Assembly (NCBI RefSeq): GCF_009936275.1
Contig: NZ_AP019797.1
Span: 1,479,501-1,543,500 of the forward strand
Direction: 5' to 3'
Origin: Rhodothermus marinus
Lineage (GTDB): Bacteria > Bacteroidota > Rhodothermia > Rhodothermales > Rhodothermaceae
Length of the DNA stretch: 64,000 bases
Position numbers and translations under genes: made by a program. The notes beneath the pieces were generated by a model. That model saw nothing but the letters and a program-made list of their open reading frames with translations, ran no database searches and was not told the DNA's origin. Of this stretch, positions 38,035 to 47,306 are shown piece after piece; within the stretch, counting starts at the first letter, position 1; each line of letters opens with the position of its first letter.

Positions 38035-38577
38035 TCAGGCAAACAGCCACTGCACGAGGTAGATGGCCATGAGCATGGCGGCCACGTCGGCGATCAGGCC
38101 GGCGGGTACGGCATGGCGCGTTTTGGTGATGTTGACCGCGCCGAAATAGACCACCAGCACGTAAAAGGTCGTCTCGGTCGAGCCGAACATCACGGCCGCG
38201 ATCTTGACGATGAGGGAGTCCTCGCCGTACTGGCGGATCAGGTCGAGCACGACGGCCGCTGAGCCGGAGCCCGTCAGCGGGCGCAGAATGGCCATGGGCA
38301 GCACTTCGGGCGGAATGCGCAGCGGACTCAGCACCGGACGGAGCAGTTCGGTCAGAAAATCCATGGCACCCGAGGCCCGAAACATTCCGATCGCAAACAG
38401 GATCGCCACCAGGTAGGGGATGATCCGGACGGCCACGTCGAAACCCTCGCGGGCACCTTCGACGAAGGCTTCGTAGACGGGCACGCGGCGCAGCAGCCCG
38501 TAGAGCGGAAAGCTCACGATCAGCAGCGGAAGCACCAGCAGCGAAAGCGTCTCGATCAGCGTGCGGAAGGTTTCCAT
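38035..38577 (-). CDS. SpmB-like nucleoside-recognition/gate membrane protein
   Basis: A 180-residue membrane protein with five or so helices and the Gate/nucleoside-recognition pattern: FAIGMFRASGAMDFLTELL, LPMAILRPLTGSGSAAVVLD and VMFGSTETTFYVLVVYFGAV. It matches Bacillus SpmB. It starts five nucleotides after the stop of the SpmA-like gene, so the two form an operon. In non-sporulating bacteria such pairs are membrane proteins of unknown, possibly transport, function. Confidence 0.85.
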   Translation of the reverse strand: METFRTLIETLSLLVLPLLIVSFPLYGLLRRVPVYEAFVEGAREGFDVAVRIIPYLVAILFAIGMFRASGAMDFLTELLRPVLSPLRIPPEVLPMAILRPLTGSGSAAVVLDLIRQYGEDSLIVKIAAVMFGSTETTFYVLVVYFGAVNITKTRHAVPAGLIADVAAMLMAIYLVQWLFA

Positions 38578-38582
38578 GGCGT

Positions 38583-39584
38583 TCAGGCGTCCGTTTCGGG
38601 TTGCTTCGGATCGTTGTTTGTGGTCAGCATCGGATCGGTGCGGCGATAGGCAGGCAGTCGGCCCAGCAGTTTGGCCGCCACGATGGCCACCACGAGCGAG
38701 GCGAGCGTGACCAGAATGATCGGCAGGATCAGCTCGTTGATGGCCGACCCCATGATGGCCATGAGCAACACGGGCGGCACGAGCTGCACGCTGGCCGTAT
38801 TCATCGCCAGCAGCATGACCATGGCGTTGGTGGCCGTGTCGGGGCGGGGATTGAGCTTCTGCAGTTCTTCCATGGCTTTGATGCCCAGTGGCGTGGCCGC
38901 ATTGCCGAGGCCGAGCATGTTGGCCGTCAGGTTCAGCGTGATGAGCGCGAAGGCCGGGTGATCGCGCGGCACGTCGGGAAAGAGTGGGCGCAGCAGCGGG
39001 CGGGTCCAGCGGGCCAGATGCTGCACGAGGCCGGCCGCCTCGGCGATGCGCAGCAGCCCGAGCCAGAGGGCCAGCAGACCGATCAGCCCCAGCGCCAGCG
39101 TGACGGCCGTTCGGGCAAACTCGAAGGCCGCGTCGGTGATGGCCTGCAGCCGCACGAACCGCACCGGCGCAAACAGCACGGCCGCCGTGGCCAGCGAGTC
39201 ACTGACGAACGTCAGCGCCTGCAGCGTGCCGCGCAGGTCGTTTTCGCGGGGGGAGGTCACGCGCCGAATCGTGGCCAGCGGCTCGGGTATGTCTACGTCT
39301 TTTGCAAAGCGCAGCTCGCGCCCGGTGCGAAACTGCACCAGCTCGCCCGCATAGGCCGAGTCCGGGACGCTTTCCGTGCGATAGAAGGCCCGGTATGTAG
39401 TCGGGTCGATCCGTACCCTGACGGGCTGGTGGCGGGCCTCCGGGCGATAGCCTTCGGGGAAGACGAGCGTGACGGGCAGGGGATCGCCGTTGCGGTAGGT
39501 GTTGCGCGTCAGGTCGCGCACGTCCGACACTGCGGCGAACACGAGGCTGAAGATGATCAGCCCGGCCCAGATGTAGTTCAGCAT
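38583..39584 (-). CDS. SpmA-like membrane protein with a large insertion
   Basis: A 333-residue protein. Residues from about 160 on match SpmA (LGLIGLLALWLGLLRIAEAAG, ITLNLTANMLGLGNAATPLG, MVMLLAMNTASVQLVPPVLL), with Gate-domain helices. The first helix (MLNYIWAGLIIFSLVFAAVS) is followed by an extra 100-120-residue, mostly beta, extracytoplasmic segment with a Tyr/Arg-rich sequence before the next helix. Bacillus SpmA is about 200 residues, so this insertion is unusual. ATG 39584 is the only upstream start. The 72 nt to uvrC's end hold no gene. Confidence 0.8.
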   Translation of the reverse strand: MLNYIWAGLIIFSLVFAAVSDVRDLTRNTYRNGDPLPVTLVFPEGYRPEARHQPVRVRIDPTTYRAFYRTESVPDSAYAGELVQFRTGRELRFAKDVDIPEPLATIRRVTSPRENDLRGTLQALTFVSDSLATAAVLFAPVRFVRLQAITDAAFEFARTAVTLALGLIGLLALWLGLLRIAEAAGLVQHLARWTRPLLRPLFPDVPRDHPAFALITLNLTANMLGLGNAATPLGIKAMEELQKLNPRPDTATNAMVMLLAMNTASVQLVPPVLLMAIMGSAINELILPIILVTLASLVVAIVAAKLLGRLPAYRRTDPMLTTNNDPKQPETDA

Positions 39585-39656
39585 GGCGGCGGGGAGGCTA
39601 CGTGTACGGATGCTTCCGCCGCAAACATAACGCGGCGCGTGAGAAATTGCCAGCGC

Positions 39657-41504
39657 TCAGGAAGAGGTAGAAGCGGTGTCGAAGTGCTGACGGATACGCT
39701 CGGCGCGGGCGCGTCCGACGACGGCGGCCAGCGCCTCCAGGTCGGCCTCGCGCACGCGCCGGGCCGATCCGAAATGCTGCAGCAGTTTCTCGACGGTGCG
39801 CGGTCCGATGCCCGGGATGTCGAGCAGCTCGGAGCGCAGCACGCGGCGGCGCTGGCGGCGCTGCATCGTGACGGCAAACCGGTGCGCCTCGTTGCGGATG
39901 CGCTGCAGAAGCTGGAGCGCCGGACTGGTCTTCGGAAGCTGGTAGGGATCGGGATCGCCGGGGCGGTAGATCTCCTCCAGCCGCTTGGCGAGGCCGATCA
40001 CCGGGAACCGTCCGCGCAGCTCCAGGGCCTCGAGCGCTTCGAGTGCACTGGAGAGCTGGCCCTTGCCGCCGTCGATCACCACCAGATCGGGCCACGGGCC
40101 GCCCTCGTCGCGAAGGCGTCGGTAGCGTCGTGTGACGGCCTCACGCATGGCCTGGTAGTCGTCCGGCTTGCCCGGCGTGACGCTCCGGATCTTGAAGGTC
40201 CGGTAGTCGCGTTTGCTGGGACGGCCGTCCTCGAAGACCACGCAGGAGGCCACCGTGCCGGTGCCGCCGAGGTGGGAGATATCGAAGCATTCGATGCGGC
40301 GGGGTAGTCCGGGCAGGCGAAGCGCCTCCTGCAGAGCACGGACGGCTTCCGGAATCCGGGCTTCGCCGCGTTTTTTCCGGGCCAGCCGCCATTCTTCGAG
40401 CAGCAGTCGGGCGTTGGCTTCGGCCAGGTGGACCAGTCCGGCCTTGTCGCCGCGTTGTGGCACACGCAGCGGCACTTTTTTACCACGACGCTCCCGAAGC
40501 AGCGCCTCCAGCGCGTCGGGTTCTTCCAGTTCGTGCGAGAGCAGCACTTCGTCGGGGAAGAAGACGGCCTCGGCGTAGTAGTCTTCGACGAAAGCCTGCA
40601 GCAGCGCGCCATCGCGCTGGCCCTCGATGCGGCGCAGGTACCGGTGGCGGCGGCCGATCACCTTGCCCTCACGCACCTGAAACACCACGCCACAGGCCAC
40701 GCCGTCGGTGCGATCGACGGCCAGCGCAAACACGTCGCGGTCGGCAAAGTCCTGGCTGACGATCTTCTGACGCTCGGCGTGCTGCTCAAGCAATCGGATC
40801 TGGTCGCGCAGTTCAGCCGCCCGTTCGAAGTCCAGCGCTGCCGCCCGCGCCTTCATCTCTTCCCGGAGCTGGGCGATGAGCGCCTGTGTCTTGCCGTTGA
40901 GCAGCTGTTCGATCTGGCGGATGGTGGCGTTGTAGTCTTCCTCGGACTGCAGCCCGATGCAGGGCGCCGCGCATTTCTTGATGTGGTACTCCAGGCAGGG
41001 CTGGTACTTGCCCGCCGCGATCGCCTCGGGCGAGAGGTTCAGGTTGCAGGTGCGCAGCTTGAACAGCGAACGGATCAGCCGCAACAGCCGGTGCATCTGG
41101 CCGACGTCGGTGTAGGGGCCGAAATACTTCGAGCCGTCCTTCCGCACGCGCCGCGTGGGGAAGACGCGCGGAAAGCGTTCGTTCGCAATGCAGATGTACG
41201 GGTAGGTCTTGTCGTCGCGCAGGTTGATGTTGTAGCGGGGCTTGAGCTGCTTGATCAGGTTGTTTTCGAGGATGAGCGCTTCGGCTTCCGTGTCGGTGAC
41301 GATGACTTCGACGTCGGCGATCTTGCGGACGAGCGCTTCGAGCCGGCCGTCGCGCGGACGGCTTTCCTGGAAGTAGGAGCGGACGCGCTGGCGCAGGTTC
41401 TTCGCCTTACCGACGTAGAGCACCTGTCCCGCGGCGTCGCGGTAAATGTAGACGCCCGGGCATGTGGGCAGATGGGCCAGTTTTTCTTGCAGGTCCACGT
41501 GCAT
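39657..41504 (-). CDS. uvrC: Excinuclease ABC subunit C
   Basis: UvrC makes both incisions in nucleotide excision repair. The 615-residue product has an N-terminal GIY-YIG domain (CPGVYIYRDAAGQVLYVGKA), four cysteines that suit the reported Fe-S site (C153, C170, C178, C182), a UVR motif (ALDFERAAELRDQIRLL), the RNase H-like endonuclease domain (ECFDISHLGGTGTVASCVVF, VIDGGKGQLSSALEAL) and tandem HhH motifs (LLDIPGIGPRTVEKLLQHFG). ATG 41504 begins at the conserved MHVDLQEKLAHLP; the alternative ATG 41513 adds three residues. It is divergent from the Uma2-like gene. Confidence 0.96.
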   Translation of the reverse strand: MHVDLQEKLAHLPTCPGVYIYRDAAGQVLYVGKAKNLRQRVRSYFQESRPRDGRLEALVRKIADVEVIVTDTEAEALILENNLIKQLKPRYNINLRDDKTYPYICIANERFPRVFPTRRVRKDGSKYFGPYTDVGQMHRLLRLIRSLFKLRTCNLNLSPEAIAAGKYQPCLEYHIKKCAAPCIGLQSEEDYNATIRQIEQLLNGKTQALIAQLREEMKARAAALDFERAAELRDQIRLLEQHAERQKIVSQDFADRDVFALAVDRTDGVACGVVFQVREGKVIGRRHRYLRRIEGQRDGALLQAFVEDYYAEAVFFPDEVLLSHELEEPDALEALLRERRGKKVPLRVPQRGDKAGLVHLAEANARLLLEEWRLARKKRGEARIPEAVRALQEALRLPGLPRRIECFDISHLGGTGTVASCVVFEDGRPSKRDYRTFKIRSVTPGKPDDYQAMREAVTRRYRRLRDEGGPWPDLVVIDGGKGQLSSALEALEALELRGRFPVIGLAKRLEEIYRPGDPDPYQLPKTSPALQLLQRIRNEAHRFAVTMQRRQRRRVLRSELLDIPGIGPRTVEKLLQHFGSARRVREADLEALAAVVGRARAERIRQHFDTASTSS

Positions 41505-41619
41505 GGCGCCCATACGTTCGCCCGAAGGCGGCCGGAGTTCCCCGAAGGCCACGGAACCGGCTCCGGTAGGCCGCATATCACCCGCAAACAGCGCTTTTCA
41601 GCAAAAGGCTGAACGCCGC

Positions 41620-42189
41620 ATGTCGGAGTCCGTCGCCGAAACAGTGCGCTTTTCGCGCTACGAAGACTTTCGCCGGTGGACGGAATCACAGCCGGGCTAC
41701 TGGATCCTTGTCCACGGAGAACCCATGCCGAGCCCTTCGCCTTCGCGGATTCATCAGGAAGTTTCAATCCGTCTGGAACTGCTCCTGGTCGATGTGGTGC
41801 GCCGAACCGGTCGCGGATGGGTCTACAACGCACCGCTGGATGTCAAGCTTCGTGAAGACACGGTCTACCAGCCGGATCTGCTCGTGGTGCTCCGGGAGCA
41901 TGCCGATCGACTTCGGCCCACGCACATCGAAGGCGCGCCCGATCTGATCATCGAGGTGCTCTCGCCCGCGACGGCCCACCTGGATCTTTGGGAGAAGCGC
42001 TACGACTATGCGCAGGCGGGCGTGCAGGAATACTGGATCGTCGATCCCGAATCGCGGCGTATCGAGCTGTATGTGCGGGAAGGGGAGCAGTTCCGGTTGC
42101 ACGCCGGCGCGCAGCACAGCGGCCGCCTGCGCAGCGTGCTGTTGCCGGGCTTCGAAGTCGATCTGGAAACGCTCTTCCGGGACCTGTAA
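41620..42189 (+). CDS. Uma2-family (DUF820) PD-(D/E)XK nuclease-like protein
   Basis: A 189-residue protein of the Uma2 family, which has a restriction-endonuclease fold. Visible features are the pattern VYQPDLLVVLREHADRL, then IEGAPDLIIEVLSPATAHLD (conserved E-x-L-S-P) and KRYDYAQAGVQEYWIVDPE. The true DNA substrate and function are unknown; families are abundant in cyanobacteria and other lineages. ATG 41620 gives the conserved start MSESVAETVRFSRYED. It is divergent from uvrC and followed after 63 nt by a CDF transporter. Confidence 0.85.
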   Translation: MSESVAETVRFSRYEDFRRWTESQPGYWILVHGEPMPSPSPSRIHQEVSIRLELLLVDVVRRTGRGWVYNAPLDVKLREDTVYQPDLLVVLREHADRLRPTHIEGAPDLIIEVLSPATAHLDLWEKRYDYAQAGVQEYWIVDPESRRIELYVREGEQFRLHAGAQHSGRLRSVLLPGFEVDLETLFRDL

Positions 42190-42252
42190 ACGGGCACGAA
42201 GTGGCCGCCCGTGCGTTCAGTAGGCGCATCCTGAGACGCTTTCGGTTTGCAC

Positions 42253-43203
42253 ATGCAGTGGCCTGATTTACGCGATCCGCGCCACCGGGCAATGGCGGCC
42301 AGCCTGGCGGTGTCGGTACTGATGCTTGTCGGGAAGTTTACCGCCTATCTGCTTACGGGAAGCGCCGCGATCTTTTCGGACGCCGCCGAGTCGCTCGTGC
42401 ACATCCTGGCCACGGCGTTCGTCGCCTTCAGCCTCTGGTATGCGCTCCAGCCGCCCGATCCCGATCACCCCTACGGGCACGGCAAGATCGCCTACTTCTC
42501 GGCCGGCTTCGAAGGCGCCATGATTCTGCTGGCCGCCGCCGGTATTCTCTACACGGCCGTGCAGGACCTGCTGCACGGGCCGGAGCTCCGACGGCTGGGG
42601 CTGGGCGTGCTGCTGACCGCGCTGTTCAGCCTGATCAACCTGCTGCTGGGGCTTTACCTGATCCGCGTGGGGCGGCGGCACCACAGCCTCGTGCTGGAAG
42701 CCAACGGCCGCCATGTGCTCACGGACATGTGGACCAGCCTGGGCGTGGTGGTCGGCGTGGCCCTGGTGGCCTGGACCGGGGTGGTCTGGCTGGACCCGCT
42801 GATCGCAATCGTCGTGGCGCTCAACATCCTCCGGACGGCCTTTCAGCTGCTCCGCCAGGCCGTGGCCGGCTTGATGGAGCGTGTGGATGAGGAGGACACG
42901 CGCCGGTTGATCGAGGTGCTCGACGAGGCCGTGCAGCAGGGGATCATCTCCGATTATCACCAGCTTCGGCACCGTCGCACCGGCGATCAGCTCTGGGTAG
43001 AGTATCACCTGATGTTGCCCGGCGAGCGTTCGCTGGAAGAGGCGCACGCACAGGCACATCGGGTCGAAGAAGCGATCCAGAAGCGGTTCCCCGGACGTCG
43101 CGTCTACGTGACGGCCCACCTGGAGCCCGAACATCACGAAGTGGCACATCCCGCCGGTCATCGCGAGCCCGAAGATCCGTTAAAAGCACAGGCCCGGCGA
43201 TAA
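42253..43203 (+). CDS. Cation diffusion facilitator (CDF) metal transporter
   Basis: A 316-residue inner-membrane H+/metal antiporter of the CDF family with six predicted helices and a cytoplasmic C-terminal domain (from about 215). The metal-site segments are AAIFSDAAESLVHI in helix 2 and GRHVLTDMWTSLGV in helix 5, with the HPYGHGKI loop between. In helix 2 the residue pair is D-x-x-E rather than the usual D/H-x-x-x-D, so the metal could differ from Zn2+. ATG 42253 is used; the TTG at 42247 is an alternative. A hairpin (ACGGGC/GCCCGT, 42190-42212) lies upstream. Confidence 0.87.
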   Translation: MQWPDLRDPRHRAMAASLAVSVLMLVGKFTAYLLTGSAAIFSDAAESLVHILATAFVAFSLWYALQPPDPDHPYGHGKIAYFSAGFEGAMILLAAAGILYTAVQDLLHGPELRRLGLGVLLTALFSLINLLLGLYLIRVGRRHHSLVLEANGRHVLTDMWTSLGVVVGVALVAWTGVVWLDPLIAIVVALNILRTAFQLLRQAVAGLMERVDEEDTRRLIEVLDEAVQQGIISDYHQLRHRRTGDQLWVEYHLMLPGERSLEEAHAQAHRVEEAIQKRFPGRRVYVTAHLEPEHHEVAHPAGHREPEDPLKAQARR

Positions 43204-43231
43204 CCGATTCGCTTTCGGCACCGGACTGTTT

Positions 43232-43239
43232 TATCTTTC
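43232..43239 (+). promoter_or_regulatory. Predicted -7 box of sbcC
   Basis: TATCTTTC matches the -7 consensus except the last base; TTTC (43213-43216) lies 15 nt upstream. It would give a leader of about 25-30 nt before the ATG at 43274. Confidence 0.4.
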
Positions 43240-43273
43240 AGCAGTCAGCTCAACGAACGCGGAGAACGCAGGG

Positions 43274-46200
43274 ATGGTACCGGTCGCGTTGCGCCTCAAG
43301 AACTTCATGAGCTACGGGGAGGCGGCGCCCGTGCTCGATTTCGAGCAGTTTCAGGTGGCCTGTCTGTCGGGCAACAACGGCCAGGGCAAGTCGGCGCTGC
43401 TGGACGCGATCACCTGGGCCCTCTGGGGCGAGGCGCGCAAGACGAGCGACAGCAGAAAACCCGACGAGCACCTGTTGCGCGTGGGGGCGCAGCAGATGGA
43501 GGTGGAGTTCACCTTCGACCTCGAAGGCCAGCGCTACCGGGTGCTCCGGCGCTACACGCGCTCCAGCTCCGGCAAAACCAGCAAGTCGGAGCTGGAACTG
43601 CAGGTGTACGAGCCGGAGACCGGCACCTATCGGCCGCTTACAGGCGCTTCGGTTTCCGAAACGCAGGAACGACTCAACCAGCTGCTGGGCCTTGACTACC
43701 AGACTTTTATCAACGCGTCGTTTCTGCTGCAGGGGCGGGCCGACGAGTTCACGCGCAAAAAGCCCGGTGAGCGCAAGGAAATCCTGGCCCGTATCCTGAA
43801 CCTGGATCGCTACGAGCGACTGGCCGAACTGGCGCGGGAGGAGGTCCGCGAGGCGAAAGCCCGGGCCGAGCAGATCGAACGCCAGCTGGAGCAGATTCAG
43901 GAAGCACTTCAGGAGGAGTCCGAGCTGAAAGCCCGGCACGAAGCGTTGCAGGAGCGTCGCCAGGCGCTGGAGGCCGAGCGTGAAACCCGCCAGCGGCACC
44001 TGCAGACGCTTCAGGAGCAGCGCGTACGTCTGGAAGAAAACCGCCGCCGCCTTGAAGAACTGCAGGAGCAGGAGCGTCAGCAGACGGCCCGCCTGCGGGA
44101 GGAACGTGAGCGGCTGGTCCGACTGGAGGCCGAGCTGCAGGACCTGGAGCAATTGCTGGCGCGACGTGAGGAGATCGAACAGGCCCATGCCCGCGAGCGA
44201 ACCCTGCAGGAAGAGCGCCGCCAGCTCGAAGCAAAGCGCGAGCAGTACTGGGGCATCCAGAAGCAACTGGATCAGGTCCAGAGCGAACTGGAACGCCAGC
44301 GGAGCGAGCTGGAAAAGAAGCTGGCGCTGGTCCGCAAAGAGCAGGAGCATGTGCAGCGACAGCTCCAGGAGCTGACCACGCGGCTGCAGGAGCGACCCCG
44401 GATCGCGCAGCGCCTGAAGGCGGCCGAGCAGGCACGTCAGGAAATGGCCCGGCTGGAGCAGCAGCGTCAGCAGCGCAGCGCGCTGGAGGAGGAAATCCGC
44501 CACGTCTCCGAAGCGCTGCTGGCCGCGCAGAAGGAGCTCGAAGGACAATTGCGGTCGCTGCAGCGCCAGCTGGAGCAGGAGGCCGACGTGCCGGAGCAGC
44601 TTGCCGCACTGGAAGCCCGGTGCCGTGAGCTGGAGCAGCAAGAAGTCCGCTACCGGGCGCTGCAGGAAGAACTGGAACGACTGAAGGAGACGGGGCAGGG
44701 CAAGAAGGCGGCGATCGAAGCGCTGCAGGCGCGGCTGCAGGAGCTGGAGCGACAGCAGCAGGACCTGCAGCAGCGCTACGATACGTTCCGGCAGGCCGAA
44801 GCGGACGTGTGTCCGGTCTGTGGCAGCGAGCTGGGGCCCGAGCACCGGGAAGAGGTCGAGCGCCACTACGAAGAGCAACTGGGGGAGCTGGCGCGTGGAC
44901 TGGATGAAGGGCGCTGGCGGCTGGCCGCGCTGGAGCAGGAGCGGGAAGCGCTCCGGCAGCAGTACATAGCCCGACTTTCGGAAGCAAAGCGGCTGGAGAA
45001 GGCGCCTGAAGAGCTGGCGCGTGCGCGCGCGCAGCTGGAAGAACTGCAGCGGCGTAATGCCCGACGGGAGGCGCTTGCGCGTCAGCTATCGGCACTTCAG
45101 GTACAACTTGAACAGCGCGCCTTTGCGCAGGAGCAACGGCGTCGGCTGGAGGAACTGCACCGGAAGCTGGAGGCCATTCCATTCGACGAGCAAAAATTTG
45201 AGGTGCTACGGCAGCAGGCGGCCGAAGCCGCTTCGCTCCGCGAACGACTTCAGGAGCTGGAGACGCTGCAGGGACGGCGGGAAAGCCTGGAGAACGAGCA
45301 GCGGCGGCTGGCGCAACTGGAGCAGCAGTACCGTCAGGAGCTGGATCAGGGGCCGGCTTTGCAACAGCTCCTGCAGCGCAAGCGCGCACTTCAGGAAAAG
45401 CTTCAGGCGATCGGCTTCGATCCGGCGCGTCTGCAACAGGTGCAGCAGGAGCTGGAGGCGCTGGGCGACGTCGGCGCCCAGGTGCATCGCCTGCTCCATG
45501 CGGAGGAAAACCTGAAGAAAGGCCGGCAGGAACGAGAGACGTTGCAGCGACGCATCCGACAGGAGGAACAGGCGCTGGAGCGGCTGCAGGCGCAGCTGCA
45601 GCAACTCCGGCAGGAGCTGGAAGATCTTCCCCGCGTGCAGGCGGCCTGCGAAGAAGCCCGGCAGCAACTGGCGGCCACAGAGGAGGCGCTGCAGGAGGTG
45701 CGGCAGGCAATCGGTGAATGCCAGGCGCGTATGGAGCAATTGCAGGCGCTTCGTGTGCAACGCAAACAGCTCCAGCAGGAGCTGGAATCGGTACGGCATC
45801 GGGAACGGCTGCACCGACATCTGCAACAGGCCTTCGGCAAGCACGGCATCCCTTCACTGATCATCGAACAGACGCTTCCCGAGCTGGAGGCCCGCGCCAA
45901 CGAGTTGCTCGAGCGGCTGACCGACGGCCGCATGCACGTTTACCTGCGCACGCAGCGCGCCAAAAAATCCGGAGGCACGAAAGAAACGCTCGACATCATC
46001 ATCACCGACGAGCAGGGGGCGGCCCGTCCCTACGAGACCTTCTCCGGGGGCGAGGCTTTCCGGGTCGATTTTGCGCTGCGGCTGGCGCTGGCCCAGCTGC
46101 TGGCCGAGCGCAGCGGCGTGCGCGTGCGCACGCTGGTCATCGACGAGGGCTTCGGCACGCAGGACCTGCAGGGACTGCAGCATCTGGTGGAGGCCATTCA

Positions 46201-46333
46201 GGCCGTACAGTCCGATTTCGACAAGATTCTGGTGATCACGCACCTGAGCGAACTCAAGCAGGTGTTTCCGGTGCGGATCGAGGTCGAGAAAGACCCGGTC
46301 GAGGGCTCGCGCTTCGAGGTGATCGGCGTGTGA
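43274..46333 (+). CDS. sbcC: SbcC/Rad50-like SMC ATPase
   Basis: A 1019-residue Rad50-type ATPase that, with the SbcD/Mre11 nuclease, opens hairpins and processes double-strand breaks. Walker A is LSGNNGQGKSALLDAITWAL (about 33-52). Two long coiled coils flank the zinc hook C513-P-V-C516, and the C-terminal half has the signature ETFSGGEAFRVDFALRLALA, Walker B in VRTLVIDEGFGTQD and an H-loop in LVITHLSELKQVF. Unlike many genomes, no sbcD/mre11 gene lies next to it; the partner must be elsewhere. Confidence 0.94.
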   Translation: MVPVALRLKNFMSYGEAAPVLDFEQFQVACLSGNNGQGKSALLDAITWALWGEARKTSDSRKPDEHLLRVGAQQMEVEFTFDLEGQRYRVLRRYTRSSSGKTSKSELELQVYEPETGTYRPLTGASVSETQERLNQLLGLDYQTFINASFLLQGRADEFTRKKPGERKEILARILNLDRYERLAELAREEVREAKARAEQIERQLEQIQEALQEESELKARHEALQERRQALEAERETRQRHLQTLQEQRVRLEENRRRLEELQEQERQQTARLREERERLVRLEAELQDLEQLLARREEIEQAHARERTLQEERRQLEAKREQYWGIQKQLDQVQSELERQRSELEKKLALVRKEQEHVQRQLQELTTRLQERPRIAQRLKAAEQARQEMARLEQQRQQRSALEEEIRHVSEALLAAQKELEGQLRSLQRQLEQEADVPEQLAALEARCRELEQQEVRYRALQEELERLKETGQGKKAAIEALQARLQELERQQQDLQQRYDTFRQAEADVCPVCGSELGPEHREEVERHYEEQLGELARGLDEGRWRLAALEQEREALRQQYIARLSEAKRLEKAPEELARARAQLEELQRRNARREALARQLSALQVQLEQRAFAQEQRRRLEELHRKLEAIPFDEQKFEVLRQQAAEAASLRERLQELETLQGRRESLENEQRRLAQLEQQYRQELDQGPALQQLLQRKRALQEKLQAIGFDPARLQQVQQELEALGDVGAQVHRLLHAEENLKKGRQERETLQRRIRQEEQALERLQAQLQQLRQELEDLPRVQAACEEARQQLAATEEALQEVRQAIGECQARMEQLQALRVQRKQLQQELESVRHRERLHRHLQQAFGKHGIPSLIIEQTLPELEARANELLERLTDGRMHVYLRTQRAKKSGGTKETLDIIITDEQGAARPYETFSGGEAFRVDFALRLALAQLLAERSGVRVRTLVIDEGFGTQDLQGLQHLVEAIQAVQSDFDKILVITHLSELKQVFPVRIEVEKDPVEGSRFEVIGV

Positions 46334-46336
46334 TCC

Positions 46337-47254
46337 TCACGAAGGCAGCGGCATGCGGCGGGCCCGGCGCATCAGGAGCAGGCCGCCGATGATGCCGGCG
46401 CCGCCCAGGAGCTGGGCCGGGGTGATCGGCTCGCCGAGCATCAGGTAGCCGGCCACAAGCGCCACCACCGGGACCAGATTGCCGAAGGCGGCCGTGTGGG
46501 AGGGGCCAACGTGCCGGATCGCATGGTTCCAGAAGGCGACGGTCAGGCCGGTCGAGAGCGCCCCGGAAAAGATCAGCGCCGCCCAGATGGTGGCATCGAC
46601 GTCGGCCCACACCACCGCGTCGATATGCAGCAGGCCCAGCAGCGCCAGGATCGGATAGGCCAGCAGCAGGCTGAAAAATGTCAGGCTGGCCGGGTCCATG
46701 CGATGAACGAACGGCTGGCTGAGCGCCGTGTAGGCGCCCCAGGCCACGGCTGCCCCGGTCATCAGCAGGTTGCCCAGCAGCGCATCTTCTGAAAAGTCCA
46801 GTGCGCGCGGTCCGTAGAGTACCACGACGGCGGTCCCGAGCAGCGACACCAGCAACCCGATCCAGCCCAGCAGGTTCAGCCGATCGTAGCCCCGGAGCTG
46901 GCTGATGACGGCGGTCCAGAGCGGTGCGCTGGCCATGATGAGCGCGGCGCTTCCGGAGGTGGTCAGGTTGACGCCTTCGATGAAGGCCAGCTGGTAGATC
47001 ACGTAGCCGAGCAGGCCCAGCAGCAGGATGGCGCGGCCGTGTGTGCGCAGCGGCTCGAAAAACGGCGTGCGGTCGCGTCGGTGCGTCCAGGCGTGCAATG
47101 CGCCCAGCACCAGCAGCGAGAAAATGAAACGAAAGAGATTGACCACGAACGGATGCATGGCGGCCAGGGCCACCTTGAGGATGGGAAAGTTGATGCCCCA
47201 GACCAGCACGTCGAACAATAGCGCCAGCTCGTATTTGAGGCGGCTCTGCGACAT
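46337..47254 (-). CDS. EamA/DMT-family transporter
   Basis: A 305-residue drug/metabolite transporter with ten predicted helices in two EamA repeats (for example LLFDVLVWGINFPILKVALA and LLMTGAAVAWGAYTALSQPF). Members export amino acids, nucleotides or drugs; the substrate is unknown. ATG 47254 (MSQSRLKYELALL) is chosen over an upstream in-frame Met because it begins at the first helix. It converges with sbcC, leaving three nucleotides between their ends. Confidence 0.88.
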   Translation of the reverse strand: MSQSRLKYELALLFDVLVWGINFPILKVALAAMHPFVVNLFRFIFSLLVLGALHAWTHRRDRTPFFEPLRTHGRAILLLGLLGYVIYQLAFIEGVNLTTSGSAALIMASAPLWTAVISQLRGYDRLNLLGWIGLLVSLLGTAVVVLYGPRALDFSEDALLGNLLMTGAAVAWGAYTALSQPFVHRMDPASLTFFSLLLAYPILALLGLLHIDAVVWADVDATIWAALIFSGALSTGLTVAFWNHAIRHVGPSHTAAFGNLVPVVALVAGYLMLGEPITPAQLLGGAGIIGGLLLMRRARRMPLPS

Positions 47255-47306
47255 GGCCGTTCGGCAGGTTGTGCGGTTTGGAAGCTTCAAATATCCGGAA
47301 AGCGCC

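Noticed and set aside
38035-39584. SpmA/SpmB as evidence for sporulation
   Set aside because: Such gate-domain pairs are common in bacteria that do not sporulate, and no other sporulation gene is present.
42190-42212. Hairpin ACGGGC/GCCCGT as a terminator of the Uma2 gene
   Set aside because: No T-run follows, so it is not called as a terminator.
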